This document shows, piece by piece, positions 26,058-36,299 of a stretch of 64,000 nt of DNA. Source of the DNA: Streptomyces sp. P3 (GTDB lineage Bacteria > Actinomycetota > Actinomycetes > Streptomycetales > Streptomycetaceae). The stretch spans positions 6,713,501 through 6,777,500 of the forward strand of contig JAFEKX020000001.1 in assembly GCA_016893485.2 (NCBI GenBank), written 5' to 3'. Below the pieces are notes generated by a model. That model ran no database searches and had not been told where the DNA came from. It saw only the letters and a list, made by a program, of their open reading frames with translations. A program made the translations under genes and the position numbers. Within the stretch, counting starts at the first letter, position 1. Every line of letters starts with the position of its first letter.

Positions 26058-27806
26058 ATGCGAAGGTCAGCGCTGGCCGCAGTTGCGGCCATCGGCTCTG
26101 CGACACTGCTCATGGCAGGTTGCAGCAAGGCCGATGACAGTAAGAGTGACAACGGTACGAAGGCGGCTGGGGCCAACGCAGCGACCAAGGACGTCGTCAA
26201 CGCCTCTACCCACAAGGGCGGGACGGTCACCTACGAACTGTCCGACGTTCCGGACTCGTTCGACCCGGGCAACACGTACTACGCCTACATGTACAACTTC
26301 AGCCGGCTGTACGCCCGTCCGCTGATGACGTTCGAGCCCGGCCCCGGTTCCAAGGGGAACACCCTGGTCCCGGACCTCGCCGCGAGCAAGGGTGTCTCCA
26401 GCGACGGCGGCAAGACCTGGACGTACAAGCTGCGTTCGGGCCTGAAGTACCAGGACGGCTCGGCGATCACGTCCAAGGACGTCAAGTACGCCGTGGAGCG
26501 TTCCAACTTCGCGCGTGACGTGCTCTCCCTCGGCCCGAACTACTTCCAGCAGTTCCTGGTCGGCGGCAAGGACTACAAGGGTCCGTACAAGGACAAGAGC
26601 GCCGAAGGCCTCAAGTCCATCGCGACCCCGGACGACACCACGATCGTCTTCCACCTGAACACGGCCTTCCAGGAGTTCGACTACCTGGTCGCGGCGCCGC
26701 AGACGGCTCCGGTGCCGCAGGCGAAGGACACCGGCGTCGACTACGTCAAGAACATCGTGTCCTCCGGCTCGTACCAGTTCCAGAGCTACCAGGACGGCAA
26801 GCAGGCCGTCCTCGTGCGCAACAAGAACTGGAACGCGGCGTCGGACCCGCTGCGCAAGCAGTACCCGGACAAGATCGTCGTGAACCTGAAGGTGAACGCC
26901 GACACGATCGACAAGGATGTCCTCGCGGGCAACGCGATCGACATGGGTGGTACGGGTGTCCAGGCCGCGACCCAGGCGCAGCTGCTCACCTCGGCCGACA
27001 AGAAGGCCGGCACGGACAACACCTTCGGTGGTCGTCTCGTCTACATGGCGATCAACACCAAGGTGAAGCCGTTCGACAACATCCAGTGCCGCAAGGCCGT
27101 CGAGTACGCCATCGACAAGGTCTCGGTGCAGACCGCCGAGGGCGGCCCGATCCGCGGTGAGATCGCTTCCACCGTCCTGCCGCCGGACATCACCGGCTAC
27201 CAGAAGGACGACCAGTACGCCACCACCGGCAACAAGGGTGACGTCACCAAGGCCAAGGACGCCCTGAAGGCCTGTGGCAAGACGGCGATCTCGACGAACC
27301 TGTCGGCTCGCAGCGACCGTCCGCAGGAGATCTCCGCGGCCACCGCGATCATCAACTCGCTGAAGGCCGTCGGCATCAACGCCAGCCTGAAGCAGTACCC
27401 GTCGGGCAAGTACTTCACCGACTACGCGGGTGTCCCGAAGTTCACCGAGCAGCAGAACATCGGCCTGATCATGATGCAGTGGGGTGCCGACTGGCCCTCC
27501 GGCTACGGCTTCGAGCAGCAGATCCTGAACGGTGAGGCGATCGGTGCCTCGGGTAACACCAACCTGTCGCAGTACGACAACAAGACGGTCAACAACCTCC
27601 TCGCCAAGGCCATCGGCACGGAGGACGTGACCACCCGCAACAGCATGTACGCCCAGATCGACAAGCAGACCATGAGCGACGCGGCCCTGGTGCCGCTGAC
27701 CTACTTCAAGGTCCTGCTCGCCCGTCCGGCGAACTACAGCAACCTGGTGTCGACGGCGGCCTTCAGCGGCCAGTACGACTACCTCAACATCGGCACCGCG
27801 AAGTAG
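26058..27806 (+). CDS. Oligopeptide-binding lipoprotein (SBP family 5)
   Basis: Intact, 582 residues. Lipoprotein signal MRRSALAAVAAIGSATLLMAGCS with the lipidated Cys at residue 22, then a Ser/Asp/Lys linker. The mature part has the family 5 block GGTVTYELSDVPDSFDPGN and later VEYAIDKVSVQTAEGG. It captures peptides outside the membrane for the adjacent permeases. It has abundant Lys and more A/T-tolerant codons than its neighbours, as is common for highly expressed binding proteins. RBS GGAGGAAG lies before the ATG. A strong hairpin follows its stop. Confidence 0.96.
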   Translation: MRRSALAAVAAIGSATLLMAGCSKADDSKSDNGTKAAGANAATKDVVNASTHKGGTVTYELSDVPDSFDPGNTYYAYMYNFSRLYARPLMTFEPGPGSKGNTLVPDLAASKGVSSDGGKTWTYKLRSGLKYQDGSAITSKDVKYAVERSNFARDVLSLGPNYFQQFLVGGKDYKGPYKDKSAEGLKSIATPDDTTIVFHLNTAFQEFDYLVAAPQTAPVPQAKDTGVDYVKNIVSSGSYQFQSYQDGKQAVLVRNKNWNAASDPLRKQYPDKIVVNLKVNADTIDKDVLAGNAIDMGGTGVQAATQAQLLTSADKKAGTDNTFGGRLVYMAINTKVKPFDNIQCRKAVEYAIDKVSVQTAEGGPIRGEIASTVLPPDITGYQKDDQYATTGNKGDVTKAKDALKACGKTAISTNLSARSDRPQEISAATAIINSLKAVGINASLKQYPSGKYFTDYAGVPKFTEQQNIGLIMMQWGADWPSGYGFEQQILNGEAIGASGNTNLSQYDNKTVNNLLAKAIGTEDVTTRNSMYAQIDKQTMSDAALVPLTYFKVLLARPANYSNLVSTAAFSGQYDYLNIGTAK

Positions 27807-27836
27807 TCGTAGCCCCGGAAGGCAGGTGAAGGCATT

Positions 27837-27868
27837 GGTGCCCGCGGGCTTTACGGCCCGCGGGCACC
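27837..27868 (+). terminator. Hairpin after the binding-protein gene
   Basis: GGTGCCCGCGGGC-TTTACG-GCCCGCGGGCACC: 13 perfect pairs with a six-base loop, 31 bases after the SBP stop and 14 before the next start. Such structures often keep binding-protein mRNA abundant and reduce read-through to the permease genes. Confidence 0.75.
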
Positions 27869-27881
27869 AGCGCCGATCCCC

Positions 27882-28889
27882 GTGATCTCGTACATTCTCC
27901 GTCGGACGGTCGCAGCGGTGATCCTGCTGCTGGTCGTCTCCGCGGTCACCTTCGGCATCTTCTTCCTGCTGCCACGGCTCGCCGGCCAGACCGCGGACCA
28001 ACTGGCCCAGCAGTACATCGGGAAGAGCCCGTCGGCGGCGGACATCGCCGCCGTCAAGCACAACCTCGGTCTGGACCAGCCCCTTTACCTGCAGTACTGG
28101 CACTTCATCAAGGGGATCGTGGCGGGCGCCACCTACAACCTCGGCCCCACCACGGTGCACTGCAACGCGCCCTGCTTCGGCTACTCCTTCAAGGACCACG
28201 TCGAGGTCTGGCCGCAGCTCACCTCCCGCCTTCCGGTCACCATCTCGCTGGCCGCCGGCGCCGCCGTGCTCTGGCTGCTGTCCGGTGTCACGGTCGGTGT
28301 GATCTCCGCGCTCAAGCCGCGGTCGTTCTTCGACCGCGCCTTCATGGGCGTGGCGCTCGCGGGTGTCTCGCTGCCCATGTTCTTCACGGGCAACCTGGCC
28401 ATCCTGCTCTTCACCTACCAGTGGCCGATCTTCGGCCGCACCTACGTCCCGTTCACCGAGAACCCGGCGCAGTGGGCCAACACCCTCTTCCCGGCGTGGT
28501 GTTCGCTCGCGCTCCTGTACTCCGCCATCTACGCGCGGCTCACCCGCTCGGGCATGCTGGAGACGATGAACGAGGACTTCATCCGCACGGCCCGCGCCAA
28601 GGGCCTGCGGGAACGCAACGTCGTCGTCAAGCACGGTCTGCGGGCCGCCCTGACGCCGATCATCACCGTCTTCGGCATGGACCTCGGTCTGCTGCTCGGC
28701 GGCGCTCTGATCACCGAGTCGGTGTTCTCCCTGCACGGCATCGGGCAGTACGCGGTGCAGTCGATCGAGAGCAACGACCTGCCCCCGATCCTCGGCGTGA
28801 CCCTGCTCGCAGCGTTCTTCGTAGTGATCGCAAATCTCCTGGTGGACCTTCTGTACGCCGCCGCCGACCCGCGGGTGAGGCTCTCGTGA
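27882..28889 (+). CDS. Oligopeptide ABC transporter permease (DppB/OppB type)
   Basis: Intact, 335 residues, starts VISYILRRTVAAVILLLVVSAVTFG, the canonical DppB first helix. A longer than usual periplasmic loop after helix 1 contains two Cys (HCNAPCFG) that could form a disulfide. The ATPase-coupling loop MNEDFIRTARAKGLRERNVVVKHGLR is intact. It forms the translocation pore with the DppC-type subunit. The stop overlaps the next gene start (GTGA), so it is translationally coupled to the ATPase genes. Confidence 0.95.
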   Translation: MISYILRRTVAAVILLLVVSAVTFGIFFLLPRLAGQTADQLAQQYIGKSPSAADIAAVKHNLGLDQPLYLQYWHFIKGIVAGATYNLGPTTVHCNAPCFGYSFKDHVEVWPQLTSRLPVTISLAAGAAVLWLLSGVTVGVISALKPRSFFDRAFMGVALAGVSLPMFFTGNLAILLFTYQWPIFGRTYVPFTENPAQWANTLFPAWCSLALLYSAIYARLTRSGMLETMNEDFIRTARAKGLRERNVVVKHGLRAALTPIITVFGMDLGLLLGGALITESVFSLHGIGQYAVQSIESNDLPPILGVTLLAAFFVVIANLLVDLLYAAADPRVRLS

Positions 28890-29992
28890 CCGACCTTGAT
28901 CCTTCGTCCGCGACTGACGCCGCGGTGGGCGAGCCCGTCGCCACCGGCAAGGGGAAGCCGAGTGCCTTCCTCGAGGTCCGCGACCTCAAGGTGCACTTCC
29001 CGACCGACGACGGCCTGGTCAAGTCCGTCGACGGGCTCAGCTTCACGCTGGAGAAGGGCAAGACCCTCTCCATCGTGGGCGAGTCGGGCTCCGGCAAGTC
29101 CGTCACCTCACTGGCGATCATGGGCCTGCACCGGCTCGGCCCGCGCGGCAAGAACGTGAAGATGTCCGGCGAGATCTGGCTCGACGGCCAGGAACTGGTC
29201 GAGGCGCAGCCGGACGAGGTGCGCAAGCTCCGCGGCCAGCAGATGTCCATGATCTTCCAGGACCCGCTGTCCGCGATGCACCCGTACTACAAGATCGGCG
29301 ACCAGATCGTCGAGGCGTACCGGGTCCACCACGACGTCAGCAAGAAGGCCGCCCGCACGCGCGCCATCGAGATGCTCGACCGGGTCGGCATCCCCGAACC
29401 GGCCAAGCGTGTCGACGGCTACCCGCACGAGTTCTCCGGCGGTATGCGCCAGCGCGCCATGATCGCGATGGCCCTGGTCAACAACCCCGAACTGCTCATC
29501 GCGGACGAGCCGACGACCGCCCTGGACGTCACCGTCCAGGCGCAGATCCTCGACCTCATCCGGGATCTGCAGAAGGAGTTCGGCTCCGCGGTCGTCCTCA
29601 TCACGCACGACCTCGGTGTCGTCGCCGAGATCGCCGACGACGTCCTGGTCATGTACGGCGGCCGGTGCGTGGAGCGCGGTCCCGTCGACGAGATCTTCGA
29701 GAAGCCGCAACACCCGTACACCTGGGGCCTGTTGGGTTCGATGCCGCGCATCGACCGGGAGACCTCGGAGCGGCTCATCCCGGTCAAGGGCCAGCCGCCG
29801 AGCCTCATCAACGTCCCTTCGGGCTGCGCCTTCCACCCGCGCTGCCCGTACGCGGACATCCCCAAGGGCGATGTCACGCGAACCGTGCGTCCCGAGCTGG
29901 CGCAGGTCGCCGGCGGGCACTGGTCCGCCTGTCACCTCCCGGCCGAGGACCGTACGCGGATCTGGACCGAAGAGATTGCGCCGAAGCTGTGA
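28886..29992 (+). CDS. Oligopeptide ABC transporter ATP-binding protein (DppD type)
   Basis: Intact, 368 residues. Walker A GESGSGKSVT near residue 70, signature FSGGMRQRAM, Walker B LLIADEPTTALD, and the C-terminal oligopeptide/dipeptide domain with the four-Cys pattern CAFHPRCPYA...C that can bind an iron-sulfur cluster in DppD/F proteins. Couples ATP hydrolysis to peptide uptake together with DppF. GTG at 28886 overlaps the permease stop by four bases and its own stop overlaps the next GTG. Confidence 0.96.
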   Translation: MTDLDPSSATDAAVGEPVATGKGKPSAFLEVRDLKVHFPTDDGLVKSVDGLSFTLEKGKTLSIVGESGSGKSVTSLAIMGLHRLGPRGKNVKMSGEIWLDGQELVEAQPDEVRKLRGQQMSMIFQDPLSAMHPYYKIGDQIVEAYRVHHDVSKKAARTRAIEMLDRVGIPEPAKRVDGYPHEFSGGMRQRAMIAMALVNNPELLIADEPTTALDVTVQAQILDLIRDLQKEFGSAVVLITHDLGVVAEIADDVLVMYGGRCVERGPVDEIFEKPQHPYTWGLLGSMPRIDRETSERLIPVKGQPPSLINVPSGCAFHPRCPYADIPKGDVTRTVRPELAQVAGGHWSACHLPAEDRTRIWTEEIAPKL

Positions 29993-31224
29993 GCGATACG
30001 AAGAAGCAGACCGCGGGCGTGCCCGGGCAGGCGGCCTCCTCCGAGGACCGCGAGGTACTGCTCAAGGTCGAGGGCCTGAAGAAGCACTTCCCCATCAAGA
30101 AGGGGATCCTGCAGCGCCAGGTCGCCGCCGTGAAGGCCGTCGACGGCATCGACTTCGAGGTGCGCAAGGGCGAGACCCTGGGCGTCGTCGGTGAGTCGGG
30201 CTGCGGCAAGTCGACCATGGGCCGGGTCATCACCCGGCTCCAGGACCCGACGGGTGGCTCGATCCACTTCGAGGGCCAGGACATCACGACCCTGAACTCG
30301 GCCGGGATGCGTCCGCTGCGGCGGGACATCCAGATGATCTTCCAGGACCCGTACGGCTCCCTGAACCCGCGGCACACCATCGGCTCGATCGTCTCGGCGC
30401 CGTTCCGGCTGCAGGACGTGGAGCCCGAGGGCGGGGTGAAGAAGGAGGTCCAGCGCCTCCTGGAGCTGGTAGGCCTGAGCCCCGAGCACTTCAACCGCTA
30501 CCCGCACGAGTTCTCCGGCGGTCAGCGCCAGCGCATCGGCATCGCCCGCGCGCTCGCGCTCAAGCCCAAGCTCGTGGTGGCGGACGAGCCGGTCTCGGCG
30601 CTCGACGTGTCGATCCAGGCGCAGGTCGTCAACCTCATGGACGACCTCCAGTCGGAGCTCGGCCTGACGTACGTGATCATCGCGCACGACCTCTCCGTGG
30701 TCCGGCACGTCTCGGACCGCATCGCGGTGATGTACCTCGGCAAGATCGTCGAACTCGCGGACCGCACCTCGCTGTACGAGGCGCCGATGCACCCGTACAC
30801 CAAGGCCCTGATGTCGGCCGTGCCGGTGCCGGACCCCAAGCGCCGGGGCGCCAAGAGCGAGCGCATCCTGCTCAAGGGCGACGTCCCCTCGCCGATCTCG
30901 CCGCCCAGCGGCTGCCGTTTCCACACCCGCTGCTGGAAGGCGACGGAGATCTGCCGGACGAAGGAGCCCCAGCTGATCGAGCTGCGGCCCGGCCAGCAGG
31001 TCGCCTGCCACCACCCGGAGAACTTCGCGGACCAGGCCCCGCAGGACACCGTCCTGCTGAGCGCCGCGAAGGAAGCGGTGGAGCTGGTGGGCGCGGCGGT
31101 CCTGGAGAAGCCGGCGGTGGCTTCCGAGCCGGAGGCGCCGAAGACGGTGGCTCCCGAGGCGGAGGTCCCGAAGACGGAGACTCCCGAGGCCGAATCGGGC
31201 GACCAGGAGTCAACTGCCAAGTAG
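29989..31224 (+). CDS. Oligopeptide ABC transporter ATP-binding protein (DppF type) with acidic Pro-rich tail
   Basis: Intact, 411 residues. Walker A GESGCGKSTM, signature FSGGQRQRIG, Walker B LVVADEPVSALD and the C-terminal Cys pattern CRFHTRCWKATEIC. The family normally ends soon after this; here about 70 more residues follow, including repeats of EAPKTVAP / EVPKTETPEAE. The tail is probably flexible and may be a spacer or interaction region. GTG at 29989 overlaps the DppD stop. Last gene of the operon. Confidence 0.95.
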   Translation: MSDTKKQTAGVPGQAASSEDREVLLKVEGLKKHFPIKKGILQRQVAAVKAVDGIDFEVRKGETLGVVGESGCGKSTMGRVITRLQDPTGGSIHFEGQDITTLNSAGMRPLRRDIQMIFQDPYGSLNPRHTIGSIVSAPFRLQDVEPEGGVKKEVQRLLELVGLSPEHFNRYPHEFSGGQRQRIGIARALALKPKLVVADEPVSALDVSIQAQVVNLMDDLQSELGLTYVIIAHDLSVVRHVSDRIAVMYLGKIVELADRTSLYEAPMHPYTKALMSAVPVPDPKRRGAKSERILLKGDVPSPISPPSGCRFHTRCWKATEICRTKEPQLIELRPGQQVACHHPENFADQAPQDTVLLSAAKEAVELVGAAVLEKPAVASEPEAPKTVAPEAEVPKTETPEAESGDQESTAK

Positions 31225-31259
31225 CACATGACGAGTTGGTAAAGTCATGGTCATGGCAA

Positions 31260-31337
31260 AACGGGAGAGTGCAGAGTCTGGCGTGTCCGTCTGATCGGAA
31301 ACGCACCCGAAGGGACGACTCATGGCACTCTCCCGTT
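31260..31337 (+). promoter_or_regulatory. 13-base inverted repeat enclosing the M1 peptidase translation start
   Basis: AACGGGAGAGTGC (31260-31272) pairs perfectly with GCACTCTCCCGTT (31325-31337). The right arm begins at the fourth base of the coding sequence, and the loop of 52 bases holds the likely ribosome site GAAGGGACG. The folded mRNA would place the start codon at the edge of a stable stem. Confidence 0.55.
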
Positions 31338-32762
31338 CGGCACGTCCGGGGTCCCACCCGTCTCCCACCACCACCCTTGGCCGACGCGCTTCGCGCGCAG
31401 CCTCGATCGCCACCGCGGCGGCCTCTTTTCTTGTCATCGCCGCCTCACCCGCCCCCACCCCCGGCGCCGACGGCATCGGCGACCCCTACTTCCCCAGCTC
31501 GGCAACGGCGGCTTCGACGCCCGGCACTACGCCCTCGACGTCGCCTACAACCCGGACACCGACCGTCTCGACGGCCGTACGACCCTCACCGCCCGCGCCA
31601 CCCAGAACCTCTCCTCCTTCGACCTGGACCTCCAGAAGCTGGAGGTCACCCAGGTTCAAGTGAACGGAAGACAGGCCCAGTTCACCCGCTCGGGCGACGA
31701 ACTGCGCATCACCCCGGGGACTCCCTCCGCAAGGGCAGGGACTTCACGGTCACCGTCACCTACGGCGGTGTCCCCGAACCCCTCAACGGACCCATCGTGT
31801 TCGGCTCCGACTACGGCTGGATGAAGACCCCCGACGGCGTCTTCGTCGCCTGCGAACCCAACGCGGCCTCCACCTGGTTCCCGTCCAGCGACCACCCCTC
31901 CGACAAGGCCACCTACGACATCCGCATCAAGGCCCCCAAGGGCCTCACCGGAGTCTCCAACGGCCGGCTCGTGTCGACGTACAGCAAGGGCGCCTCGACG
32001 TACACCCACTGGCGCGAGAGCAAGCCCATGGCGACCTATCTCGCGACCGCCACCATCGGGAAGTTCGACGTCAAGACCGGCAGGACGCCCGGCGGCATAC
32101 CGATCTACGTCGCCATCGACCCCGTCCTCGCCAACAGCAACAGCGTCGACGTGTACGCCGTGACGGCCGCCGCCACCGACTACTGGTCGCAGCTGTTCGG
32201 GCCGTACCCCTTCGAGGAGACCGGCGCGATCGTCGACGACATGCCGGAGGCCGGGTTCTCGCTGGAGGTGCAGAGCAAGCCCGCCTACTCGGCCGTGCGC
32301 AACGAGACGACGATCGTGCACGAGCTGGCCCACCAGTGGTTCGGCGACTCCGTGTCCGTCGCGCACTGGAAGGACATCTGGCTCAACGAGGGCTTCGCGA
32401 CCTACGCCCAGTGGCTGTGGGCCGAGCACCAGGGCACCCGCACCGCGCACGACTCGTTCCTGGCCGGCTACAACTCCCGCCCCGCCACCGACGCCTTCTG
32501 GCAGACCGTGGTGGCGGACCCGCAGCGGGACACGATGTTCGCCTCGGGCGTCTACCAGCGCGGCGCGATGACCCTCCAGATGCTCCGCGAACGCATCGGC
32601 GACACCGCCTTCTTCAAGCTGCTCCCCGCCTGGACCAAGCTCCACCGCTACGGCAACGGGGACACCGCCGGGTTCATCAAGCTCGCCGAGAAGATCAGCG
32701 GGCAGCAGCTCGACGACCTGTTCCAGACCTGGCTGTACACACCGGGCAAGCCCACCCTGTAG
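31322..32762 (+). CDS. M1 family metallopeptidase, exported
   Basis: About 480 residues. The zinc site is HELAHQW with the third ligand Glu in NEGFATYAQW, as in aminopeptidase N; an exopeptidase-type stretch GFSLEVQSKPAYS precedes it. An N-terminal Arg-bearing and then hydrophobic segment (SIATAAASFLVIAASPAPTP) looks like a signal peptide, so it probably acts outside the cell. Being just after a peptide transporter operon it could supply peptides or amino acids. Frame breaks near 31497 (CCCC short by one) and near 31719 (GGGG short by one); both lie in the N-terminal third. ATG at 31322. Confidence 0.92.
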
Positions 32763-32808
32763 CCCCACGGGAGATCCGCCGACCGATCCCCACGAGTAAC
32801 AATGTGGG

Positions 32809-33464
32809 GTGCTTCAGCAACTGTTCAGCCCCTCCGTCCAGCACACGCTCGACCTCGTCGGCATCTTCGTGTTCGCCATCTCCGGCGCGCTGCTGGCCGT
32901 CCGCAAGAACTTCGACGTGTTCGGCATCGCCGTGCTCGCCGAGGTCACCGCGCTGGGCGGAGGGGTGTTCCGCGACCTCATCATCGGGGCGGTGCCCCGG
33001 CCGCCTTCACGGACCTGGGGTACTTCAGCACCCCGCTCTTCGCCGCGCTCCTCGTGTTCTTCCTCCATCCGCACGTGGAGCGCATCCAGTCCGGCGTCAA
33101 CGTCTTCGACGCGGCGGGCCTCGGCCTCTTCTGTGTCACCGGCACGGTGAAGGCCTACGACTACGGGCTCGGCCTGACCTCCTCGGTGGCCCTCGGTCTC
33201 GGGTCCGCCGTCGGCGGCGGTGTGCTGCGGGACGTGCTGGCCAACGAGACCCCGTCCCTGCTCCGCTGGGACCGCGACCTGTACGCGGTCCCCGCGATCG
33301 TCGGCGCCACCATGGTCGCCGTGTGCATCCGCTACGACGCGGTGACCCCGTTCACCAGCGGGCTCGCGGTCGTCACCGCTTTCGTGCTGCGCCTGCTCGC
33401 GATGCGGTTCCACTGGCGAGCTCCGCGTGCGTGGAACCGGCGGTCGACCGTCCGTGAGGAGTAG
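32809..33464 (+). CDS. TRIC-type cation channel family (UPF0126) membrane protein
   Basis: About 218 residues with two repeats of the UPF0126 domain, each with its hallmark: GGGVFRDLIIG and GGGVLRDVLANE. Six to seven membrane segments are predicted by eye, starting DLVGIFVFAISGALLAV. Prokaryotic members are trimeric potassium or cation channels. The frame breaks near 33000 (CCCC short by one). GTG at 32809 has only weak upstream signals. The 3-prime end overlaps the convergent esterase gene by about 90 bases if the latter runs to 33373. Confidence 0.9.
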
Positions 33465-34619
33465 GCGTGGTTGTCGTGCCGGTCTTCGCGTGCGGATGGT
33501 TCTTGCCCATCTCCAGGGTCAGCCAGCGGAAGACGGCCTTCACCTGGGGCCGCCACAGCGCCATCGTGTGCCCGCCCGCGCTGCGCGGCAGGAACACCAC
33601 GTGCACGGCCGTCGGCGCCTCCGCGACGGACGCCAGCGCGGTGCCCGCCTCGTAGCCGTCGCCGGACTCACCGGAGATGTACAGGGCGATCGGCGGCGGG
33701 GTCCTCTTGGCCTTCAGCAGCAGGTACGGGTTGTTCGCGGCACGCGGGGCCGGGCTCGCGGCGGCGAGTGAATTGCGTTCCGCGATCGGGTCGTTGTAGC
33801 CGGACATGCCCACGGCGGCGCGGTAGCGGTCCGGGTGGGCGACGGCGAGCTTGACCGCGCAGTGCGCGCCGGCCGAGTAGCCGGCCACCGCCCAGCCCGA
33901 AGGGGCGGGCTCGGCACGGAAGTTGTCCATGACCATCTTCGGTACGTCGACGCTCAGCCAGGTGTCGGCGTTGACCGTGCCGGTGATGTTGGCGCAGCCG
34001 GTGTCGACTCCGGCCAGCAGGTTGGTGCGCGGCGCGACCAGGATGAAGGGCGCGACCCGGCCGCTCTCCATCAGCGGCATCAGCTGCTCGTTCGCGTGCA
34101 GCGACCCGAACCAGGCCTTCGCCGAGCCGGGATAGCCCGGCAGCAGCTCGACGACCGGGAACTTGTGGTGGCGGTAGGCGGGCTCCTTGTACTGCGGGGG
34201 CAGCCACACGTACACCTCGGCGTTGACGCCGGACACCTGGCCCTTGAGCTGGGTGACCTCGACCCCGCCTGCCGCGCGCATCCCGGGCCCGTCGGCGGGG
34301 AGAAGTCCTGCCTGACCTTGGGCAGCCGCTTCAGCGAGATGTTCCCGGTGCCATTCCTGCCGAGGTTCGCGGCCTGCTGGACGTGGTTGCCGGTGCCGAG
34401 GAGGTCGGCCCAGTTGTCGTAGAGGTTGTTCTGGTTGTTGACCATGACGAAGACCAGGGTGACGGCCGTCGCCTGGGCGAACAGCAGCATCAGGGCCCGT
34501 GCCGCCACGCGCACGGCCTTGGGGCCGCGCATCCGCGACCACAGCACGAGCGGCAGTATGAGGGCGACGATCGTCAGCACGACTGCGGTGTAGAGGAACG
34601 GAGTCCCGGTGAGGCTCAT
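33373..34619 (-). CDS. Membrane-anchored esterase (alpha/beta hydrolase, Esterase-D/antigen 85-like)
   Basis: About 415 residues. N-terminal part has two to three membrane segments (FLYTAVVLTIVALILPLVL and ALMLLFAQATAVTLVFVMV). The outer domain has an esterase fold: FPVVELLPGYPGS, the nucleophile elbow GYSAGAHC, and a late His in SAGGHTMALW. Similar Streptomyces proteins are annotated as esterases; acyl transfer is possible. The frame breaks once near 34304 (CCCC short by one). The last 30 or so residues are low complexity (TGTTTTPTPHGR) and overlap the TRIC gene, so the true end may be a little earlier. ATG 34619 is preferred over GTG 34670. Confidence 0.8.
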
Positions 34620-34782
34620 GTCCCCAAAGAGGGGGATCACGGGCCGTGGGTCACGGACGAGTTCGGACACTTACCAAGAAATTGCCGGTTCCTCACTCGG
34701 GCGGCCCAGGATCAGTCGGTGGTTTCATATGCCCGCAACAACAAAGCTACCGCTTAGTAATCAGCTGTTGTACGGTTCATCC

Positions 34783-35645
34783 ATGCCAGAAGCAGCATCC
34801 GCGCCGGCGGCCTCCCGGGCCGTGATCGGCGACAGCGAGTTCGACCGCGACACCGCGGTCGTCCGCCGCGCGCCGGGCGTCTACGACATCGACCTCTCGG
34901 CCGGCTGGACGATCATCAGCGCCGTCAACGGCGGCTACCTCCTCGCCGTCCTGGGCCGCGCCCTCGCGGACGCGCTGCCGCACAGCGACCCGTTCACGAT
35001 CTCCGCGCACTACCTCACCGCGTCCCAGCCCGGCCCCGCGGTGATCCGCACGGACACGGTCCGCACCGGCCGCACCCTCTCCACCGGCCAGGCCTCCCTC
35101 TTCCAGTACGACGACGAGGGCCGTGAGGTGGAACGCATCCGCGTCCTCGCCTCCTACGGCGACCTGGACGCCCTCCCCGACGACGTCCGGACGACGGCCC
35201 GCCCGCCGGTGTTCCCGCCCATGGACCAGTGCTTCGGCCCGGCGGACGGGCCCGCCCCGGTCCCCGGCAGTTCGGCCATCACCGACCGCCTGATGCTCAA
35301 GCTCGACCCGTCCACCCTCGGCTGGGCGCTCGGCGCGCCCTCCGGCAAGGGGAGATGCGCTCCTGGTTCGGCCTCGCCGACGGTCGCGACGCGGACCCGC
35401 TCTCCCTGCTCCTCGCCGTGGACGCGCTCCCTCCGACCGCCTTCGAGATCGGCCTCAAGGGCTGGGTCCCCACGGTCGAACTCACCGTCCACGTCCGCGC
35501 CCGCCCCGCGCCGGGACCGTTGCGGGTGTCGATCACCACCCGCAACCTGGCCGGCGGCTTCCTGGAGGAGGACGCGGAGATCTGGGACAGCGCGGACCGA
35601 CTCGTCGCGCAGTCACGGCAGTTGGCGCGGGCCCGGCTCAGCTGA
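34783..35645 (+). CDS. Acyl-CoA thioesterase-like double hotdog protein
   Basis: About 287 residues. The N-terminal hotdog reads DLSAGWTIISAVNGGYLLAVLGRAL and the second half GWVPTVELTVHVRARPAPG...DSADRLVAQSRQLAR, the pattern of the TesB-like 4HBT_3 family. It should hydrolyse acyl-CoA esters; chain length cannot be told. The frame breaks near 35351 (AAGGGG short by one G). ATG at 34783. It converges with the downstream DinB-like gene and the two stops overlap by eight bases. Confidence 0.85.
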
Positions 35646-36222
35646 CCGGCTTCCGCCCCAGCCACGCCGCCAACTGCCCGTAGGCGTCGGCCCCTTCGGG
35701 AGCGGCCTGGGCCGTCGCGAAGGGCGTGTCCGCGTCCCGCTCGGCGTCGGGCAGCACCCGGCGGGCGACGGCGAGCGCGAACTCGGCCAGCTCCGGGTCG
35801 AGTTGGAGCGGGTGACCCAGCGCCTCGGAGAGATCCCAGGCGTGGGTGACGTTCTCCATGAGATAGCCCGAGAGCGCGACCCGGCCCGGTGCCTCCCCAC
35901 GGGACCCGGACCGGCGCGTCCAGCCGGGCGTCGTCCGCCCAGGCCTTCCTGACCCGGACGCGGGCCTCGTCGTAGGCGGCCGTCCAGCCCGTGTCGTCGA
36001 CGCCGTCCACGAAGGGGTGGACGGCCATGCCGTCGCCGCCCTCGCCGACGGTCGCGATGCGGTGGGTGCCGCCGACGAGATGGCTCAGCAGGGTCCGCAC
36101 GTCGAACTCGGCGCAGGGGTGGGGCCGTCCAGCTGCTCCGGCCGTACCGTCCCGATCAAGGCTGCGGCCTGCTCGGTGGCGCGGGTGTACAGGGGGCGGG
36201 GGTCGTTCGCGTTGGTGTTCAT
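35638..36222 (-). CDS. TIGR03086-type DinB-fold metal-binding protein
   Basis: About 195 residues. Family landmarks are PCAEFDVRTLLSHLVGGTHR (metal-binding His), PWGEAPGRVALSGYLMENV and THAWDLSEALG (His in HAWDL), as in mycothiol-dependent maleylpyruvate isomerase N-terminal domains and related thiol-S-transferase-like proteins. The reaction is unknown. Two frame breaks: near 36122 (one C missing) and near 35890 at TGGGGAG (two Gs missing or one extra). ATG 36222. It is divergent from a WYL regulator with a short gap, so that regulator may control it. Confidence 0.82.
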
Positions 36223-36299
36223 GGCACCGATGCTGGACGCATAACCTGACAGTTTCCGTCAACATTTGCGCGGGGTTTCCGGGCGGCGGATCCTGGGGA

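Noticed and set aside
26067..28736. 889-codon frame antisense to the transporter genes
   Set aside because: Fully overlaps two intact transporter genes on the other strand; composition is the mirror of their codon bias.
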